Part shown: piece after piece, positions 1-9,815 of the stretch
How positions within the stretch are numbered: position 1 is the first letter of the stretch
How the letters are laid out: the number at the start of each line of letters is the position of its first letter
Assembly (NCBI GenBank): GCA_900319005.1
Contig: ONMV01000017.1
Location: 1 to 52,235, forward strand
From: an uncultured Bacteroidales bacterium
GTDB lineage: Bacteria > Bacteroidota > Bacteroidia > Bacteroidales > Paludibacteraceae
Direction of reading: 5' to 3'
Length of the DNA: 52,235 bases
The notes under the pieces: model-generated
What the model saw: only the letters and a program-made list of their open reading frames with translations
Databases searched by the model: none
What the model was told of the DNA's origin: nothing
Translations under genes and position numbers: made by a program

Positions 1-36
1 GTAATTTTGCAGCAAATTTTCATAACACTCACACCG

Positions 37-862
37 ATGAAAGAAATTTTCAACGAAATCACTCATTTGGAGCCATTAGACATTTTTTATGTAGGCGACC
101 GTCACAAGACTTACTTTGAGTACCCGGCGCACTGCCATGAGGTGTTTGAACTGAATTTCGTAGAGAATGCCGCCGGTGTGGTACGCACCATAGGTGACAG
201 TCACGAGCAGATCGGAGATTTGGATCTGGTGCTTATCACCGGCAGTAAGTTGGTGCACATTTGGGAGCAGGGCACATGCCCGGAGCAGGACATACATGAA
301 ATCACGATCCACATAGACCCGGATATCTTTCAGGGCGCCTTAATGGACAAACGCGCGTTAGCGTCCATCCGGCGTATGATAGAGCGCGCCCAAAGAGGGC
401 TTGCCTTTCCGGAACCCGCCATCCGTTTATTGCGCGAGGATATTATCAATTTGGCTCAAAGCAATGACAGTTTTGCCTCTGTCATCCGGCTGTTCAATCT
501 GCTGTACCGCTTGTCATTAGTGGAAGATGCACACGAACTATCCTCCTCCTCTTTTGTAGATGCCAAAGAAGAGAATGAGGACGAACGGGTAAGGCAGGTA
601 AAAGAGTTTATCGCAAAAAATTACATGAACGATATAGGGTTGAAAGAAATGGCAGATTTGGCATGCATGGCACCGGAATCTTTCTCGCGTTTCTTCCGAA
701 ACAAGACACCGGTTGGGTATAGCAGCACGGTTGTTACTGACGACACAGCACCCTGTTTCCGAGATTGGTTTCTCATGCGGTTTCAACACACTCAGCCATT
801 TTAACCGTCTCTTCCGGGAGTCCAAAGGCTGTACTCCCTCCGAGTTCCGCGAACGATTTTAA
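37..862 (+). pseudogene. AraC-family regulator, frameshifted by an internal deletion
   Basis: The intact N-terminal part is a cupin-like sensing domain that begins at the ATG at 37 (MKEIFNEI); an earlier TTG at 7 is also open. It is followed by the first helix-turn-helix of an AraC domain, ending at FFRNKT near 715. The reading frame then leaves the family and stops at 804. The rest of the AraC domain continues in the next frame (RLGIAARLLLTTQHPVSEIG, then a typical second helix-turn-helix ending SEFRERF) to a TAA at 860-862. About 10 residues between NKT and RLGIAARLL, normally the loop GxTFxxYLxxI, are missing, so this looks like a deletion of some 30 bases plus a frameshift and not a simple one-base slip. 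It lies next to the fructan locus and on the opposite strand, but its target is unknown. An assembly error is possible. Confidence 0.75.
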
Positions 863-1323
863 ACACGCACCTCTTGGTATCAAAAAATTCGGATAGTATC
901 CGATACTATGAAAGAAAGATAGCAAGGGTATAGTAAGGGTATACGATTAGCGCGAGGTTGACCGGCTTTGGTTACACCCGCATTTAGCGTGTGTCGGGCA
1001 GACCTTCAGCGTTTGTGTCCTTGTGCAAAAACATGATACTAAGACGAAGGGCGACACTCGGTAACAAACGTCCTCACGTGGAGAGAGGACGGCGTTGTGG
1101 TAATCTGCTTACGCTGTATGCTTTTATCGGCTTTCTTTTATTATCGCGCATCAATGACGCGATGCATAACGATATTTGAAAGACGGTGCAAAGGTACTGC
1201 TTTTTGGGGGAATAATTGTGCGGGTTTTCCGCACTTTTATCGTCGGCGGGCTAAAATATCGCGTACTTGTCCTGCAGAGAGTTTGGTCATAATGATTTAA
1301 TTTTGGGATAAGTTATTAAACAT
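863..1323 (-). ncRNA. Gene-free stretch; candidate minus-strand structured RNA
   Basis: No convincing protein is coded here on either strand. On the minus strand a -7 box TACCTTTG lies at 1196-1189, so a transcript would start near 1182 and run left. It would contain several hairpins (GTCCTC/GAGGAC around 1069-1089; ACACCCGC/GCGTGTGT around 975-992) and would end at the inverted repeat ATAGTATC-C-GATACTAT (893-909), which is followed on that strand by a run of six T. The matching -33 box is poor. A small RNA of about 300 nt is an inference; decayed sequence is the main alternative. Confidence 0.25.
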
Positions 1324-1350
1324 AAAAAAAGGCTCACTACGGAGTGAGCC
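1324..1350 (-). terminator. Intrinsic terminator of the fructokinase operon
   Basis: The stem GGCTCACT/AGTGAGCC (1331-1338 with 1343-1350, four-base loop) is followed on the minus strand by seven T. It lies 24 bases beyond the fructokinase stop and closes the fructan operon. Confidence 0.85.
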
Positions 1351-1373
1351 TGAATGGGTTGCGGGGTATGGGG

Positions 1374-2291
1374 TTATGCCTTGAGTTCCGCAGGGAGGAG
1401 AGGCATGGCGCCATGCTGGGTGCAGACGTAGGCAGAGACGGCTACGGCTTTCTCATGCGCCTCGCGGATGGTCTTGCCGAGGAGGAGCTGGGCTACGAAA
1501 GTAGCAGTGAAGCTATCTCCGGCACCGACGGTGTCAGCCACCTGCACTTTGGGCGTAGCGACATAGCTCTCTTTGGAATCCGTGAAGACATAAGAGCCGA
1601 TGGCACCACAGGTGAGGATGAGCATATCCAGCTCGTAACGCGCAATGAGTTCGCGGCAGATACGGCGGGTTTTCTCAGGGTCCTCGGCGATGAGTTTGCC
1701 GGGAACGGTAGGTTCGCCAAGGAGCATGGTAGCCACAACATCCAGTTCCTCATCGTTGATCTTGAAGATATTCGCCCGTTGGAGCGATTCGGCGATGACC
1801 TCCGCCGTGTACCAAGACTGACGGAGGTTGATGTCAAAGACCTTGAGTGCATCCTCCGGCATAGCGTCAAGAATCGCTTGGATGGTCTCCCGGCTGGTTT
1901 GTGAACGCTGCGCGAGCGAACCAAAACACGCCGCCTGCGCCTGATGCGCGACCTCTAACATGTTGTTGGTGAGGGGGATGTTATCCCACGCTACGCCGAG
2001 ACATATCTCGTATTGCGGCACGCCTTTCTCATCGAGCGTGACCTTGACCGTGCCGGTAGGCTGATCGACAGTTGAAAGTTGAAAGTTGAAAGTTGAAAGG
2101 GAGTCCCGGATGGCGGTAAACTTATCTACTATCTCGTCACCAAGTTCGTCTGCGCCGATCGCGGAGATAGCACATCCGTTGAGTCCGAATTGGGAGACAT
2201 GATAAGCGAAGTTTGCGGGCGCGCCACCGAGTTTGCGTCCTTCCGGGAGGCAGTCAAAGAGCGCCTCGCCGATACCGATAACGTATTTCAT
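1374..2291 (-). CDS. Fructokinase, PfkB family
   Basis: This 305-residue cytoplasmic sugar kinase would phosphorylate fructose released from fructan. The N-terminal GIGEALFDCLP and LGGAPANFAYH segments bind sugar, and the PfkB signature DTVGAGDSFTATF near residue 250 carries the catalytic Asp and the anion hole. The length is normal. It is the last gene of the operon, behind an MFS permease and a GH32 gene, which is the order of the Bacteroides fructan locus. Odd point: bases 2070-2099 are four copies of a 7-8 base phrase (GTTGAAA) that stays in frame and codes LSTFNFQLSTV, an insertion in a loop between two conserved strands. The same phrase type fills spacers elsewhere in the window. A closely related sugar kinase specificity cannot be excluded, but the context favours fructose. 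Confidence 0.88.
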   Translation of the reverse strand: MKYVIGIGEALFDCLPEGRKLGGAPANFAYHVSQFGLNGCAISAIGADELGDEIVDKFTAIRDSLSTFNFQLSTVDQPTGTVKVTLDEKGVPQYEICLGVAWDNIPLTNNMLEVAHQAQAACFGSLAQRSQTSRETIQAILDAMPEDALKVFDINLRQSWYTAEVIAESLQRANIFKINDEELDVVATMLLGEPTVPGKLIAEDPEKTRRICRELIARYELDMLILTCGAIGSYVFTDSKESYVATPKVQVADTVGAGDSFTATFVAQLLLGKTIREAHEKAVAVSAYVCTQHGAMPLLPAELKA

Positions 2292-2455
2292 AGGTGTTAA
2301 AATTTATTTACGATTTAGATATTTACGATGTACGATTGATTTACGATTGTCCGCTTCGCGGTTTATTTACGATTTACGCGGTTTGAGACCTTCGTCCTTT
2401 ATCACCTTCGTCCATCCTTCGTACATCGTACCTTTTTCCTTCGTACTTTGCCAAT
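2292..2455. repeat. Spacer filled with short phrase repeats
   Basis: About 70 bases of repeated TTTACGATT-like words (2305-2378), interrupted by the small palindrome CCGCTTCGCGG, are followed by repeated CTTCGT words (2394-2445). There is no gene and no clear promoter; the flanking genes point the same way. Confidence 0.7.
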
Positions 2456-3616
2456 TTACTTTTTCATTCTCAAAGCGAAGAACGTCAGATAGGCGGCACC
2501 GACAGCCATGACGAGGACTGCGCCGAGAGAGCCCATGATATCGGACATAACGCCCATACAAAGCGGGAAGACAGTACCTCCAAAAAGACCCATGATCATC
2601 AGACCGGAGATCTCGTTTTTGTGCTCGGGGTCATGGTTGAGCGCCTGGGCAAAACAGATGGAGAAGATATTCGAGTTACCGAATCCGACGAGGGCGATAC
2701 CGGTATAGAGGGCTGCCTGCGAAGAGCTAACGGCGAGCAGTATCATCGACGCGATGATCATGCATACGGAGATCGCAAAGAACACTTTCTCCGGGATGAG
2801 CCGCAGGATTGCGGAGCCGGAGAGACAACCGATAGTACGGAAGATGAAGTAGAGCGAGGTGGCAAATCCGGCAGCCGCCAAGTCCATGCCCAGCCGCTCC
2901 ATGAGGATCTTCGGCGCCGTAGTGTTGGTACCTACATCGATACCCACATGGCACATGATACCTAAGAAACAGAGGAGGATAAACGGATTAGCAAGGAGCT
3001 TGAAACACTGCGCGAAAGACGAACCTTTCGCTACCGGTTCCTCATGGATAGAGGTGAACGCCAGCGCGAGGATAGCGACGATACCAATTACCGCATAGAT
3101 TGGGAAGAGCACTTTCCATCCCAAGCCCATATTCGGAATAGCCGCCGTAGCACCCCACATCGCGATATACGGCGCGAGGAAAGAGGCGATCGCCTTGACG
3201 AACTGACCAAAGGTCAGCGTCGAGGAGAGGTTGCCCGTTACGATGTTCGATACTAGCGGATTAAGCGAGGTCTGCATGAGGGCGTTACCGATACCGAGGA
3301 GCGAGAAGGCGCATAGCATCAGCGCATAACTCTCTCCGCAAAGGGGCAGGACGAGCGACAGCACCGTCACGATGATGGACAGCAGCACCGTTTTCTTGCG
3401 GCCGATCTTATTCATCAGCATACCCGTCGGCACGGAGAAGATGAGGAACCAGAAGAAGACGAGCGAAGGCATGATGTTCGCTTGCGCATGCGTCAGACCG
3501 AGGTCCTGTTGCACATAGTTAGAAGCGATACCCACAAGGTCCACAAAGCCCATGGTGAAGAAACAGAGCATCACCGACAGAAGGGCAAATTTAGAAGTTT
3601 TTTGCGTATTAGACAT
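2456..3616 (-). CDS. MFS sugar permease (fructose importer)
   Basis: This 386-residue inner-membrane protein has about twelve hydrophobic segments. It carries the major-facilitator loop motif MNKIGRKKTVLL after the second segment (around residues 67-80). Overall it resembles the FHS sugar:proton symporters of Bacteroidota, including the monosaccharide importer of the fructan locus. It would bring fructose across the inner membrane for the fructokinase encoded directly downstream. It lies 33 bases downstream of the GH32 gene; the spacer is made of ACGAATTAACG-type phrases and has no promoter, which suggests a common transcript. Length and topology look complete. Substrate is inferred from context. 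Confidence 0.82.
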   Translation of the reverse strand: MSNTQKTSKFALLSVMLCFFTMGFVDLVGIASNYVQQDLGLTHAQANIMPSLVFFWFLIFSVPTGMLMNKIGRKKTVLLSIIVTVLSLVLPLCGESYALMLCAFSLLGIGNALMQTSLNPLVSNIVTGNLSSTLTFGQFVKAIASFLAPYIAMWGATAAIPNMGLGWKVLFPIYAVIGIVAILALAFTSIHEEPVAKGSSFAQCFKLLANPFILLCFLGIMCHVGIDVGTNTTAPKILMERLGMDLAAAGFATSLYFIFRTIGCLSGSAILRLIPEKVFFAISVCMIIASMILLAVSSSQAALYTGIALVGFGNSNIFSICFAQALNHDPEHKNEISGLMIMGLFGGTVFPLCMGVMSDIMGSLGAVLVMAVGAAYLTFFALRMKK

Positions 3617-3649
3617 ATTATAACGAATTAACGATTAACGAATGAATGT

Positions 3650-5049
3650 TTAACGGATAGTATATATCTTCGCTTCGCCGCCCTGTACATCCAGATGGTT
3701 GTATGGTTCGGAAGGGAAGACGAGGTTGGTCATCGACCAAGCACCTTCGGCATCAAACGCCTCAATCGAACAATGGTCGATAAAGAGGAGGACTTTGTAT
3801 GTATCACGTTTGACGAAGAGCGGCGCTACCGTGCGTGCTGCAAAATCATGGGAGAAAGAGCAATCGCCCGAAGCAGTACGATCCATGGAGAAGGTACGTC
3901 GGTGCACATCCAGGTTCATGACCACTTTCTCCCCTTTGTCGTTGGAGAGAGTGATGAGCGCATCCTGCTTGCCGTCCAGCTCCAGTTCGACGATACCGGC
4001 ATCCGGCAGGTATCTGGTCTCCTCGCCACGAAGCGCCAGAGACTCCGGAGAAGGTACAGAACCCAGACGATACTCGCCTTCGTCATCCGTAAAGAGGAAG
4101 AGATCGCGGGCGATAGTATTCTGCGAACGGAAAGCGACGGTAGGAACGACTTCTGCGTACTGCCAGTTAGACATCCATCCCATGGCTACCAAACGGCCAT
4201 CAGGGGAGTTATGGAAAGTGAAAGTGGAGTAATTGTCCTTGCCGTAGTCGAGCCAATTCATTTGTCCATTTTCACATTTACCATTTTCACATTTAAACTC
4301 CTTGCCGTCCCAGTCGCCTATGAAATACTGGGTAGCCGAGCCGCCAAACGGTCCACCGGGGTTGATGGAAACGAGGAGGACGTATTTGTCATTTGACATT
4401 TGACATTTGACATTTGACATTTTCAACAGTTCCGGGCATTCCCAAACACCACCATGAGCGCCTACTCCTTTGCCAAAGGACGAGAGATACGTCCACTCCT
4501 TGAGGTTCGGCGAAGCATAGAAACGGATCTCCTGCTGGCAAGCGAGCGTCATCAGCCAATGGTCACCATCCCAAGTCACTTTCGGATCACGAAAGTCGGC
4601 GATATCACCCATCAGAACGGGGTTGCCTTCGTACTTGGTAAAGGTATAGCCGCCGTCGGTGCTATACGCGATAGACTGGTGCTGCCCGATGACTTCCGAC
4701 TGCGTATAGATCGCTACGATAGCGTTCTCTCCGAAACCGGCGGTGTTGTTCCTATCTATGACTGCCGAGCCGGAGAAGATCGTCATGTCAGAAGGTCGGT
4801 TGAAGTGGCATGTCCCCAGTGCATCGGTCCCCAGGTAGTACCAAAGGGATTGTGCTGGTAGTAGAGTTGCCATACGCCGTTCGCCTCGTCGTAGAACATA
4901 CCATTGGGGTCGTTCATCCAGTTCGCCTGCGGCGTGTGGTGATAGACCGAACGGAAAGGTTCGTCGGTGGGATGGGTTGACGGCTTCCCGGCACAACCCG
5001 CCAACAGCACCGTCGCCGACAGCCATCCAAAAAGAAGGTGTTTTGTCAT
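3650..5049 (-). pseudogene. GH32 fructan hydrolase lipoprotein, frameshifted by a deletion
   Basis: The gene starts at 5049 with a lipoprotein signal (MTKHLLFGWLSATVLLAGC). The nucleophile motif WMNDPNG and the segment HATSTDLLT follow, and this frame then stops near 4783. GH32 continues in another frame with IFSGSAVID, the RDP motif (FRDPKVTW), the acid/base motif ECPELL and the C-terminal beta-sandwich, ending at 3650. The WExLPxALxPD stretch normally found between DLLT and IFSG, about 13 residues, is absent, so a small deletion with a frame change is the simplest reading. Two in-frame phrase insertions are also present: 4258-4297 codes FKCENGKCENGQMN, and 4386-4424 codes MSNVKCQMSNDK. If intact it would be an exo-acting beta-fructosidase of the inulinase/levanase family. 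Confidence 0.8.
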
Positions 5050-5079
5050 AGAATGTATTTTTATTAGTTTGTTAGTCAG

Positions 5080-5104
5080 TATAGGCGGGTTTCAGCCGCC
5101 TATA
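5080..5104. other. Inverted repeat ahead of the GH32 gene
   Basis: A perfect 9-bp stem TATAGGCGG/CCGCCTATA with a seven-base loop lies between the stop of the secreted-protein gene and the GH32 start. No T run follows it on either strand, so it is more likely an RNA-processing hairpin or a REP-like palindrome than a terminator. Confidence 0.5.
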
Positions 5105-5141
5105 CCGTCGCGGGGATTAGAGTTCTTAGCCCTAGGCACGA

Positions 5142-5932
5142 TTATAATTGCGCACCCAGCGCGTTGTATTTCACACCATTTTTGATGATCACGAGTTGTC
5201 CGTTCTCGAAGAACTTAACAGCCTTGCTCTCCATAACGGTGTTGTCGATAGCGGTAGTGAAATCGCCGACAAGCACGATGTCGGTTACGTTGAATGGAAT
5301 ACCTGCCTCTTTGTTGAACTGAATCATCCACTTGGAAGCGTTAGCCAATTTGGTACGCAACTCATCAGTCAGAGGCAGTTCCATGTAGCCCTCACCTGCT
5401 GTCATGGCCTCCTGGTTGGCTACATTCTCGCCACCTTGATCGTTGCTTTGCTCCAATCGACACCGGCATAGCCGTTGTAGTAGAGTTCGAGCGTGGTCCA
5501 GCTGTCCGCCCAGAAGAAACCGGTCCAAACAGTAAAACCTTCCTTGAGGATTTTGCTCTCATCAAGAAGTTCTACCTTCGTGCAAGTGAAGTTAGCGCCG
5601 ATGATTTCGAGGCCATAGGCTTTGAGGCTATCCACTGCAGTTTGGGTAAGGTACTGCTTGAAATCGCCGTCACCATCGATCCACGCAGCCTCACGGCTAC
5701 CTGCCAGGTGGTCAAAATGCTCGTTCATCACTTTGAACTCAATACCGTCAGTAGCACCGGTGAAGTGCACTTTGAGTAAGTTTCCGGGTTGAGCCGCTGC
5801 GAACTGATCGGCTGCAATCTGCAGACCACCACCTTCACCAAACGAAACATGTTTTGAACCGGTCCAAAGATCCATTGCGGATGCAGTGATGCTCATAGCA
5901 GCTACTGCAATAAAGAGAAAAATTTTTTTCAT
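5142..5932 (-). pseudogene. Secreted protein related to its 653-residue neighbour, frameshifted
   Basis: The N-terminal part (stop at 5420) has a signal peptide MKKIFLFIAVAAMSITASA and one copy of the module seen twice in the gene at 6199-8160, with shared phrases such as KVMNEHFDHLAGSRE and WADxW. After VDWSKAT the frame is lost. The module resumes in another frame at NDQGGEN and continues with EAMTAGEGYMELPLTD to the C-terminal tail KFFENGQLVIIKNGVKYNAL. Alignment with the neighbour shows that about 20 residues (the RFYHQANRSDFVLNV region) are missing around 5430-5456. The module resembles a carbohydrate-binding beta-sandwich, but I do not recognise a named family. It was probably exported and may have bound fructan at the cell surface. 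Confidence 0.7.
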
Positions 5933-5975
5933 AATGTTTATTTATAAAAGTTTAAAAATTATAAGCAGTGTTTCG

Positions 5976-6005
5976 GCTCTGCAGGGCACACTTGCTCTGC
6001 AGAGC
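5976..6005. other. Inverted repeat in the spacer after the small peptide gene
   Basis: A perfect 9-bp stem GCTCTGCAG/CTGCAGAGC with a 12-base loop lies between the small peptide gene and the next gene of the operon. There is no T tail, so its role may be transcript processing or stability. Confidence 0.45.
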
Positions 6006-6029
6006 GCAAAACGCTATACTTGATTTATG

Positions 6030-6173
6030 TTAATCTCCATCCGTGATAGAGGAGCCGGATGTAGATCCGCCTACGCCAATCGTGTTTGCCGTCTCACCAC
6101 TACTTGCACAAAGTGCTACTAAGTGATTTACCTGCTCCGTTTCCATTTGAGGAACGATATAATTCTTTCTCAT
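6030..6173 (-). CDS. Small peptide with MxKxYIxPxxE leader
   Basis: This is a 47-residue open frame: MRKNYIVPQMETEQVNH, then a Cys-containing hydrophobic bit (LVALCASSG) and a Gly/Ser-rich tail ending in DGD. It has no signal peptide. Two further genes in this window (23703-23834 and 25238-25405) share the same start (K-x-Y-I-x-P-x-T/M-E), similar length and Gly/Ser/Asp-rich ends. Each lies directly downstream of a secreted-protein gene on the same strand, and here that is the 653-residue protein. Short proteins of this look are common in Bacteroidales, and I know of no established function. A secreted or modified peptide is possible. Confidence 0.6.
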   Translation of the reverse strand: MRKNYIVPQMETEQVNHLVALCASSGETANTIGVGGSTSGSSITDGD

Positions 6174-6198
6174 AGTTGTATCATTTAGTTGTTATACA

Positions 6199-8160
6199 TT
6201 ATTTGACGGGCGCGCCCATGGCGTTAAAGAATTGACCATCACGAAGAATCAATAGCTGACCATTGCGAATCAGTTTGGTACATTGTACGTTGCCCTCTTG
6301 TACATTCTCTACGCCTGTTGCTTGGTTATAGGTAGCAATTACACGACGTTTAGCACCCTGCGCCGGAGTTATAGTAGAAATAGCACTCATGTCAATATAG
6401 GCACGGTTCGGAGCAATAGATACGGCGCTATTCACCAAGTAGAGCTGGTTATTTTTCAGCACATAGGCATTCTCCGGAACATTCATAGCCGATTCGCCGA
6501 GGTTACCGACGAGACCGTTAGCCTCTTGTACGTCAGCGCGTGCACCGGTCATGGTGACGGTGAGTTGGTCAGCCGAAGCCTGGAAGATATAGGGTTTGCC
6601 GGCCTCCATAGAAGCCACCTCTTCGATGATGATACCCTCGGAAGCGTTGCCGCCTACGATACGGTACATCGTGGCGCCCTCTATCGTAGCCGCAGCACGG
6701 CTAAGACAGATCGTACCATAGTTGCCGTTGGTCACCGTGCGGGTGTACGGCTCCTCCATAACGAGCACGATATCGGTTACGTTGAAGGCTGCCCCACTCT
6801 CTTTGTTGAACTGAACCAAGAGATGCTCCGAAGCAGCAATCTTCTCGCGCATGTAATCCGTCAGCGGCAGTTCCATATAACCCTCACCTGCAGTCATGGC
6901 GTTGATATTGGCGATCTCTACACCGCCGTCGCCATCCCAATTATCACGTACATTGAGCACGAAATCCGAGCGGTTAGCCTGGTGATAGAAACGGATTGCC
7001 TTGACATCATTGAAATCCACATAACGATAGCCGTTCCAATAGAGGTACATCGTGTTCCAATCGTCTGCCCAGAAATAACCGGTCCATACATTAACCCCTT
7101 CCGGCAGGGAAGCCTTGCCGTCCACTAACTCGACGCGCAACGCATTGAATCCATTACCGCCTATTTCCAAACCATATGCCTTCAGTTCCTCCACAGCTTT
7201 CGGGGTCAGGAAATGCTCAAAACGGCCGTTTCCATTCAACTTAGCTTGCTCACGGCTACCTGCAAGGTGGTCAAAATGCTCGTTCATCACTTTCAGTTCA
7301 ATCTCTTTCTCAGCATCGGTAGCATATTTAACGATGAGCTTCTGACCTGCCGTTGCGGTTGCAAAGAGCGCCTTATCCAATGTAATCACCGAACTCTCGC
7401 CATAATCTACATGCTGATTGCCTTTCCAGAGATAGGGTTTCTCCACGAGTGCAATCTCCGTTACGTTAAACGGAGCTTTGTCATCGCCTTTATAGAACTG
7501 CACGATAAGCTCATTGTCAATAGAAGCCAAGAGGGCACGTCTTTCGTCGGTCAAGGGCAACTCTACATAACCGTCTCCGGCAGTCATATCGCCAATACCG
7601 CCGATTTGGTCACCTTCATTCCAAGATTTCTTGAAGTTCAATACAAAATCCGAGCGTCCTGCCTCGTGATATACACGGATAGCTGAATAGTCGCTCCAAT
7701 CCACTACCGATGCGATAGCCGGATAGAAGAGCATCTCTCCCCATCCGTCAACCCAGTAGAGACCTCTCCACATGGTAGTCATGCCTTCGCGACCTTCTAC
7801 TTCGTTCAGTTCCACTTTCGTTACCGTGAAATGATTGCCGACGATCTCCAGACCGTGCGCTTTAATGGCATCTATAGCGCCCGGAGTGAGGTATAGTTCG
7901 TAAGCAGCCTCGCCACTGATCCACGCATTCTTACGCGAACCGGCAATGTTGACACCATTTGCCTTGAATTCGATACCATCCGAGGCATCAGTAAAGAACA
8001 CTTTCAGCGCATTACCGGGCTGAGCGCCCGCAAAAGTAGTGGCATCCAAATTCAGGGCAGAACCCCACGTAACGGCTTGGCTACCCGTCCAGATTTCCGT
8101 TGCCTTCGCGTTGAACAAGAACGCCAAGGCGAATAGCATCAATAAAGAGATTTTTCTCAT
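6199..8160 (-). CDS. Secreted protein with two beta-sandwich-like repeats
   Basis: This 653-residue exported protein has a signal peptide (residues 1-20, ending FNAKA). Two similar modules of about 210 residues follow, each with a WTGSQ/WKGNQ start, an LAGSR or IAGSR motif, a YGLEI/HGLEI motif, a W-x-D-x-W motif and MTAGxGYxELPLTD. A third, different all-beta segment runs from about residue 455 (GNYGTICLSRAA) to 610. The protein ends with KLIRNGQLLILRDGQFFNA, a tail shared with other secreted proteins here. It sits between a GH32 gene and a second copy of the module, so surface binding of fructan is a reasonable guess. The family is not recognised by name, and no catalytic motif is visible. 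Confidence 0.72.
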   Translation of the reverse strand: MRKISLLMLFALAFLFNAKATEIWTGSQAVTWGSALNLDATTFAGAQPGNALKVFFTDASDGIEFKANGVNIAGSRKNAWISGEAAYELYLTPGAIDAIKAHGLEIVGNHFTVTKVELNEVEGREGMTTMWRGLYWVDGWGEMLFYPAIASVVDWSDYSAIRVYHEAGRSDFVLNFKKSWNEGDQIGGIGDMTAGDGYVELPLTDERRALLASIDNELIVQFYKGDDKAPFNVTEIALVEKPYLWKGNQHVDYGESSVITLDKALFATATAGQKLIVKYATDAEKEIELKVMNEHFDHLAGSREQAKLNGNGRFEHFLTPKAVEELKAYGLEIGGNGFNALRVELVDGKASLPEGVNVWTGYFWADDWNTMYLYWNGYRYVDFNDVKAIRFYHQANRSDFVLNVRDNWDGDGGVEIANINAMTAGEGYMELPLTDYMREKIAASEHLLVQFNKESGAAFNVTDIVLVMEEPYTRTVTNGNYGTICLSRAAATIEGATMYRIVGGNASEGIIIEEVASMEAGKPYIFQASADQLTVTMTGARADVQEANGLVGNLGESAMNVPENAYVLKNNQLYLVNSAVSIAPNRAYIDMSAISTITPAQGAKRRVIATYNQATGVENVQEGNVQCTKLIRNGQLLILRDGQFFNAMGAPVK

Positions 8161-8180
8161 AATGATTAAAGATTAAGTGG

Positions 8181-9809
8181 TTAGTATTGTTTAACTTGGA
8201 TATCTTTGACGGTCATTGCGCCTTCGTAGCAGTTGACGGACCAGCAGTTGCGCTGGATGCCATAGATACGCTGGGTATAAGTGAGCACGTCGTTGATATA
8301 CATTACAAGCACGGAGTTGTCGGTATAGATGTTGATATTATACGTTCTGTCCGCAGGAATTGGGAAAGGATAGCTGCCGCCACCTTTGAGTTCCCATTTG
8401 CCCTGCTCCTCTTCGAAACGGATATAGTTATTATTGCCGTCGGGGCAGACCATGATGCTGTAGTATTTCTCGTAGGTCTTGTCGCCGTCTTTGCGGTCGC
8501 CGCGAACGAAGGAGATACCGAATCGGTCCGCTTTGTCGGAGGTGGTGACGGTCATAGATATATGGTTGTGGTAGCCGAGGGTGTTGAACATGACGGAACT
8601 ATAAGCCTTCATGGAGTAAACATCGTCCGCAATGGTGAGATTACCCTCTTCCTCACCCCATTTCTTCACGGGTTTGAGAGTAGCCGTTTGGTTGTATTTG
8701 GTACGGATAGCAGGCACCTCTGCGGTATAGAGCGTACCGTCCTCGCGCTGCATGAGACGATGCACAACCATGGTACCTCCCCACTTAGGCTCGGCATCCG
8801 GACTGATATCTGTATTGTCCTTACCGCGGCGCTCGGGGCACCATCCCCATATATAGCGGTCAGTACCGTCGGAGGCAGTATTTCCGGCATAGAAAGCACG
8901 GCTATCCAACGCACCCTCTTTGCTGTCCGGCCAATGGGGAGCAGTAGCGGATTTGAGTTCACTGATCGTACGTCCTTTGAGATAGTGCACACGGCGCTCA
9001 AAGGCACTCATATCGCTATAGGTCAGATACCACCAGTCACCCATCTTGAACACATTGGGACATTCGAGGAAACGATCCCAAACCATCTTGGCGAAGACAC
9101 CTTTGTGTTCCCAGGTCTGCAGGTCGGTAGAGACGAACTCGGCAAAGCAGCCGTCTTTATCTTCGGCACGCGAACCCGCAGGCATCGGTTTGGTGGCGAC
9201 GATCATATGATAGCCGTCCTCCATCTTCCAGATATACGGATCGCGGAAATTGAGCGTGCTATATCCGTAGTCACCTCCACGCAGACGGAAAAGTTGGTCC
9301 TTGGTCCATGTCTTAAAGTCCGGAGAAGTGGCACGCATGACGACCTGTCGGTCCTCATCGGCAGCGGGTTTGTACCGCTCGCCGGTGTAGTAGATATAGT
9401 ACAATTGCTGCTCCTCGTCATAGACGATGCAGCCTGTACCGAGGGCGGCGTCCTGCTCTCCTGCCAAACCGGTAGGCAGCACTTCGCCCATCGGGGTATA
9501 GGTCGCACAATCAGTAGTACGGATGCCCCACAAGGGGTGGAAAGTCTCCTCCATGTTCTTCTCGAAATTATGGAGGTAGAGGATCTTATAGTCCTTAGCC
9601 ACCGGATCGAAGAAGGGCAACGGGTCACCTACCGAGCCGACAGAGGGTTTATAGTATGTCGTGGTAGTGACTTCATCCGAAGCATTAAAATAGGCGGTTG
9701 TGTTCTCCCAGTCCTTCTGCTCCTGCGGGATATTCTCCTGGCATGCTGTAAACAATGTACAAAGGGACAATGTACAAAGTACAAGGGCTATTTTATTTAT
9801 TACTTTCAT
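8181..9809 (-). CDS. GH32-like fructan hydrolase lipoprotein (DUF4975-type tail)
   Basis: This 542-residue lipoprotein has the signal MKVINKIALVLCTLSLCTLFTAC. The catalytic beta-propeller shows VGDPLPFFD (the likely nucleophile Asp in a non-canonical NDPNG position), NFRDPYIW (the RDP transition-state residue) and FLECPNVF (the acid/base Glu). A beta-sandwich follows from about residue 370 to the end. This divergent GH32 type is known in Bacteroidota fructan loci and is usually surface exposed, where it makes oligosaccharides for the SusCD pair. The gene is whole and lies 6 bases from the DUF4960 gene. Odd point: the hydrophobic core of the signal peptide (VLCTLSLCTLF) is coded by repeated GTACAAAG words at 9748-9790, the same phrase type found in spacers. 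Confidence 0.8.
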   Translation of the reverse strand: MKVINKIALVLCTLSLCTLFTACQENIPQEQKDWENTTAYFNASDEVTTTTYYKPSVGSVGDPLPFFDPVAKDYKILYLHNFEKNMEETFHPLWGIRTTDCATYTPMGEVLPTGLAGEQDAALGTGCIVYDEEQQLYYIYYTGERYKPAADEDRQVVMRATSPDFKTWTKDQLFRLRGGDYGYSTLNFRDPYIWKMEDGYHMIVATKPMPAGSRAEDKDGCFAEFVSTDLQTWEHKGVFAKMVWDRFLECPNVFKMGDWWYLTYSDMSAFERRVHYLKGRTISELKSATAPHWPDSKEGALDSRAFYAGNTASDGTDRYIWGWCPERRGKDNTDISPDAEPKWGGTMVVHRLMQREDGTLYTAEVPAIRTKYNQTATLKPVKKWGEEEGNLTIADDVYSMKAYSSVMFNTLGYHNHISMTVTTSDKADRFGISFVRGDRKDGDKTYEKYYSIMVCPDGNNNYIRFEEEQGKWELKGGGSYPFPIPADRTYNINIYTDNSVLVMYINDVLTYTQRIYGIQRNCWSVNCYEGAMTVKDIQVKQY

Positions 9810-9815
9810 ATTAGG

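Noticed and set aside
991-1300. Two short plus-strand open frames
   Set aside because: They lack a start context, any family feature and normal composition, and lie in a region with structure on the other strand.
4783-4810. Programmed frameshift in the GH32 gene
   Set aside because: There is no slippery sequence or downstream structure, and about 13 family residues are missing at the site, which a frameshift alone would not explain.
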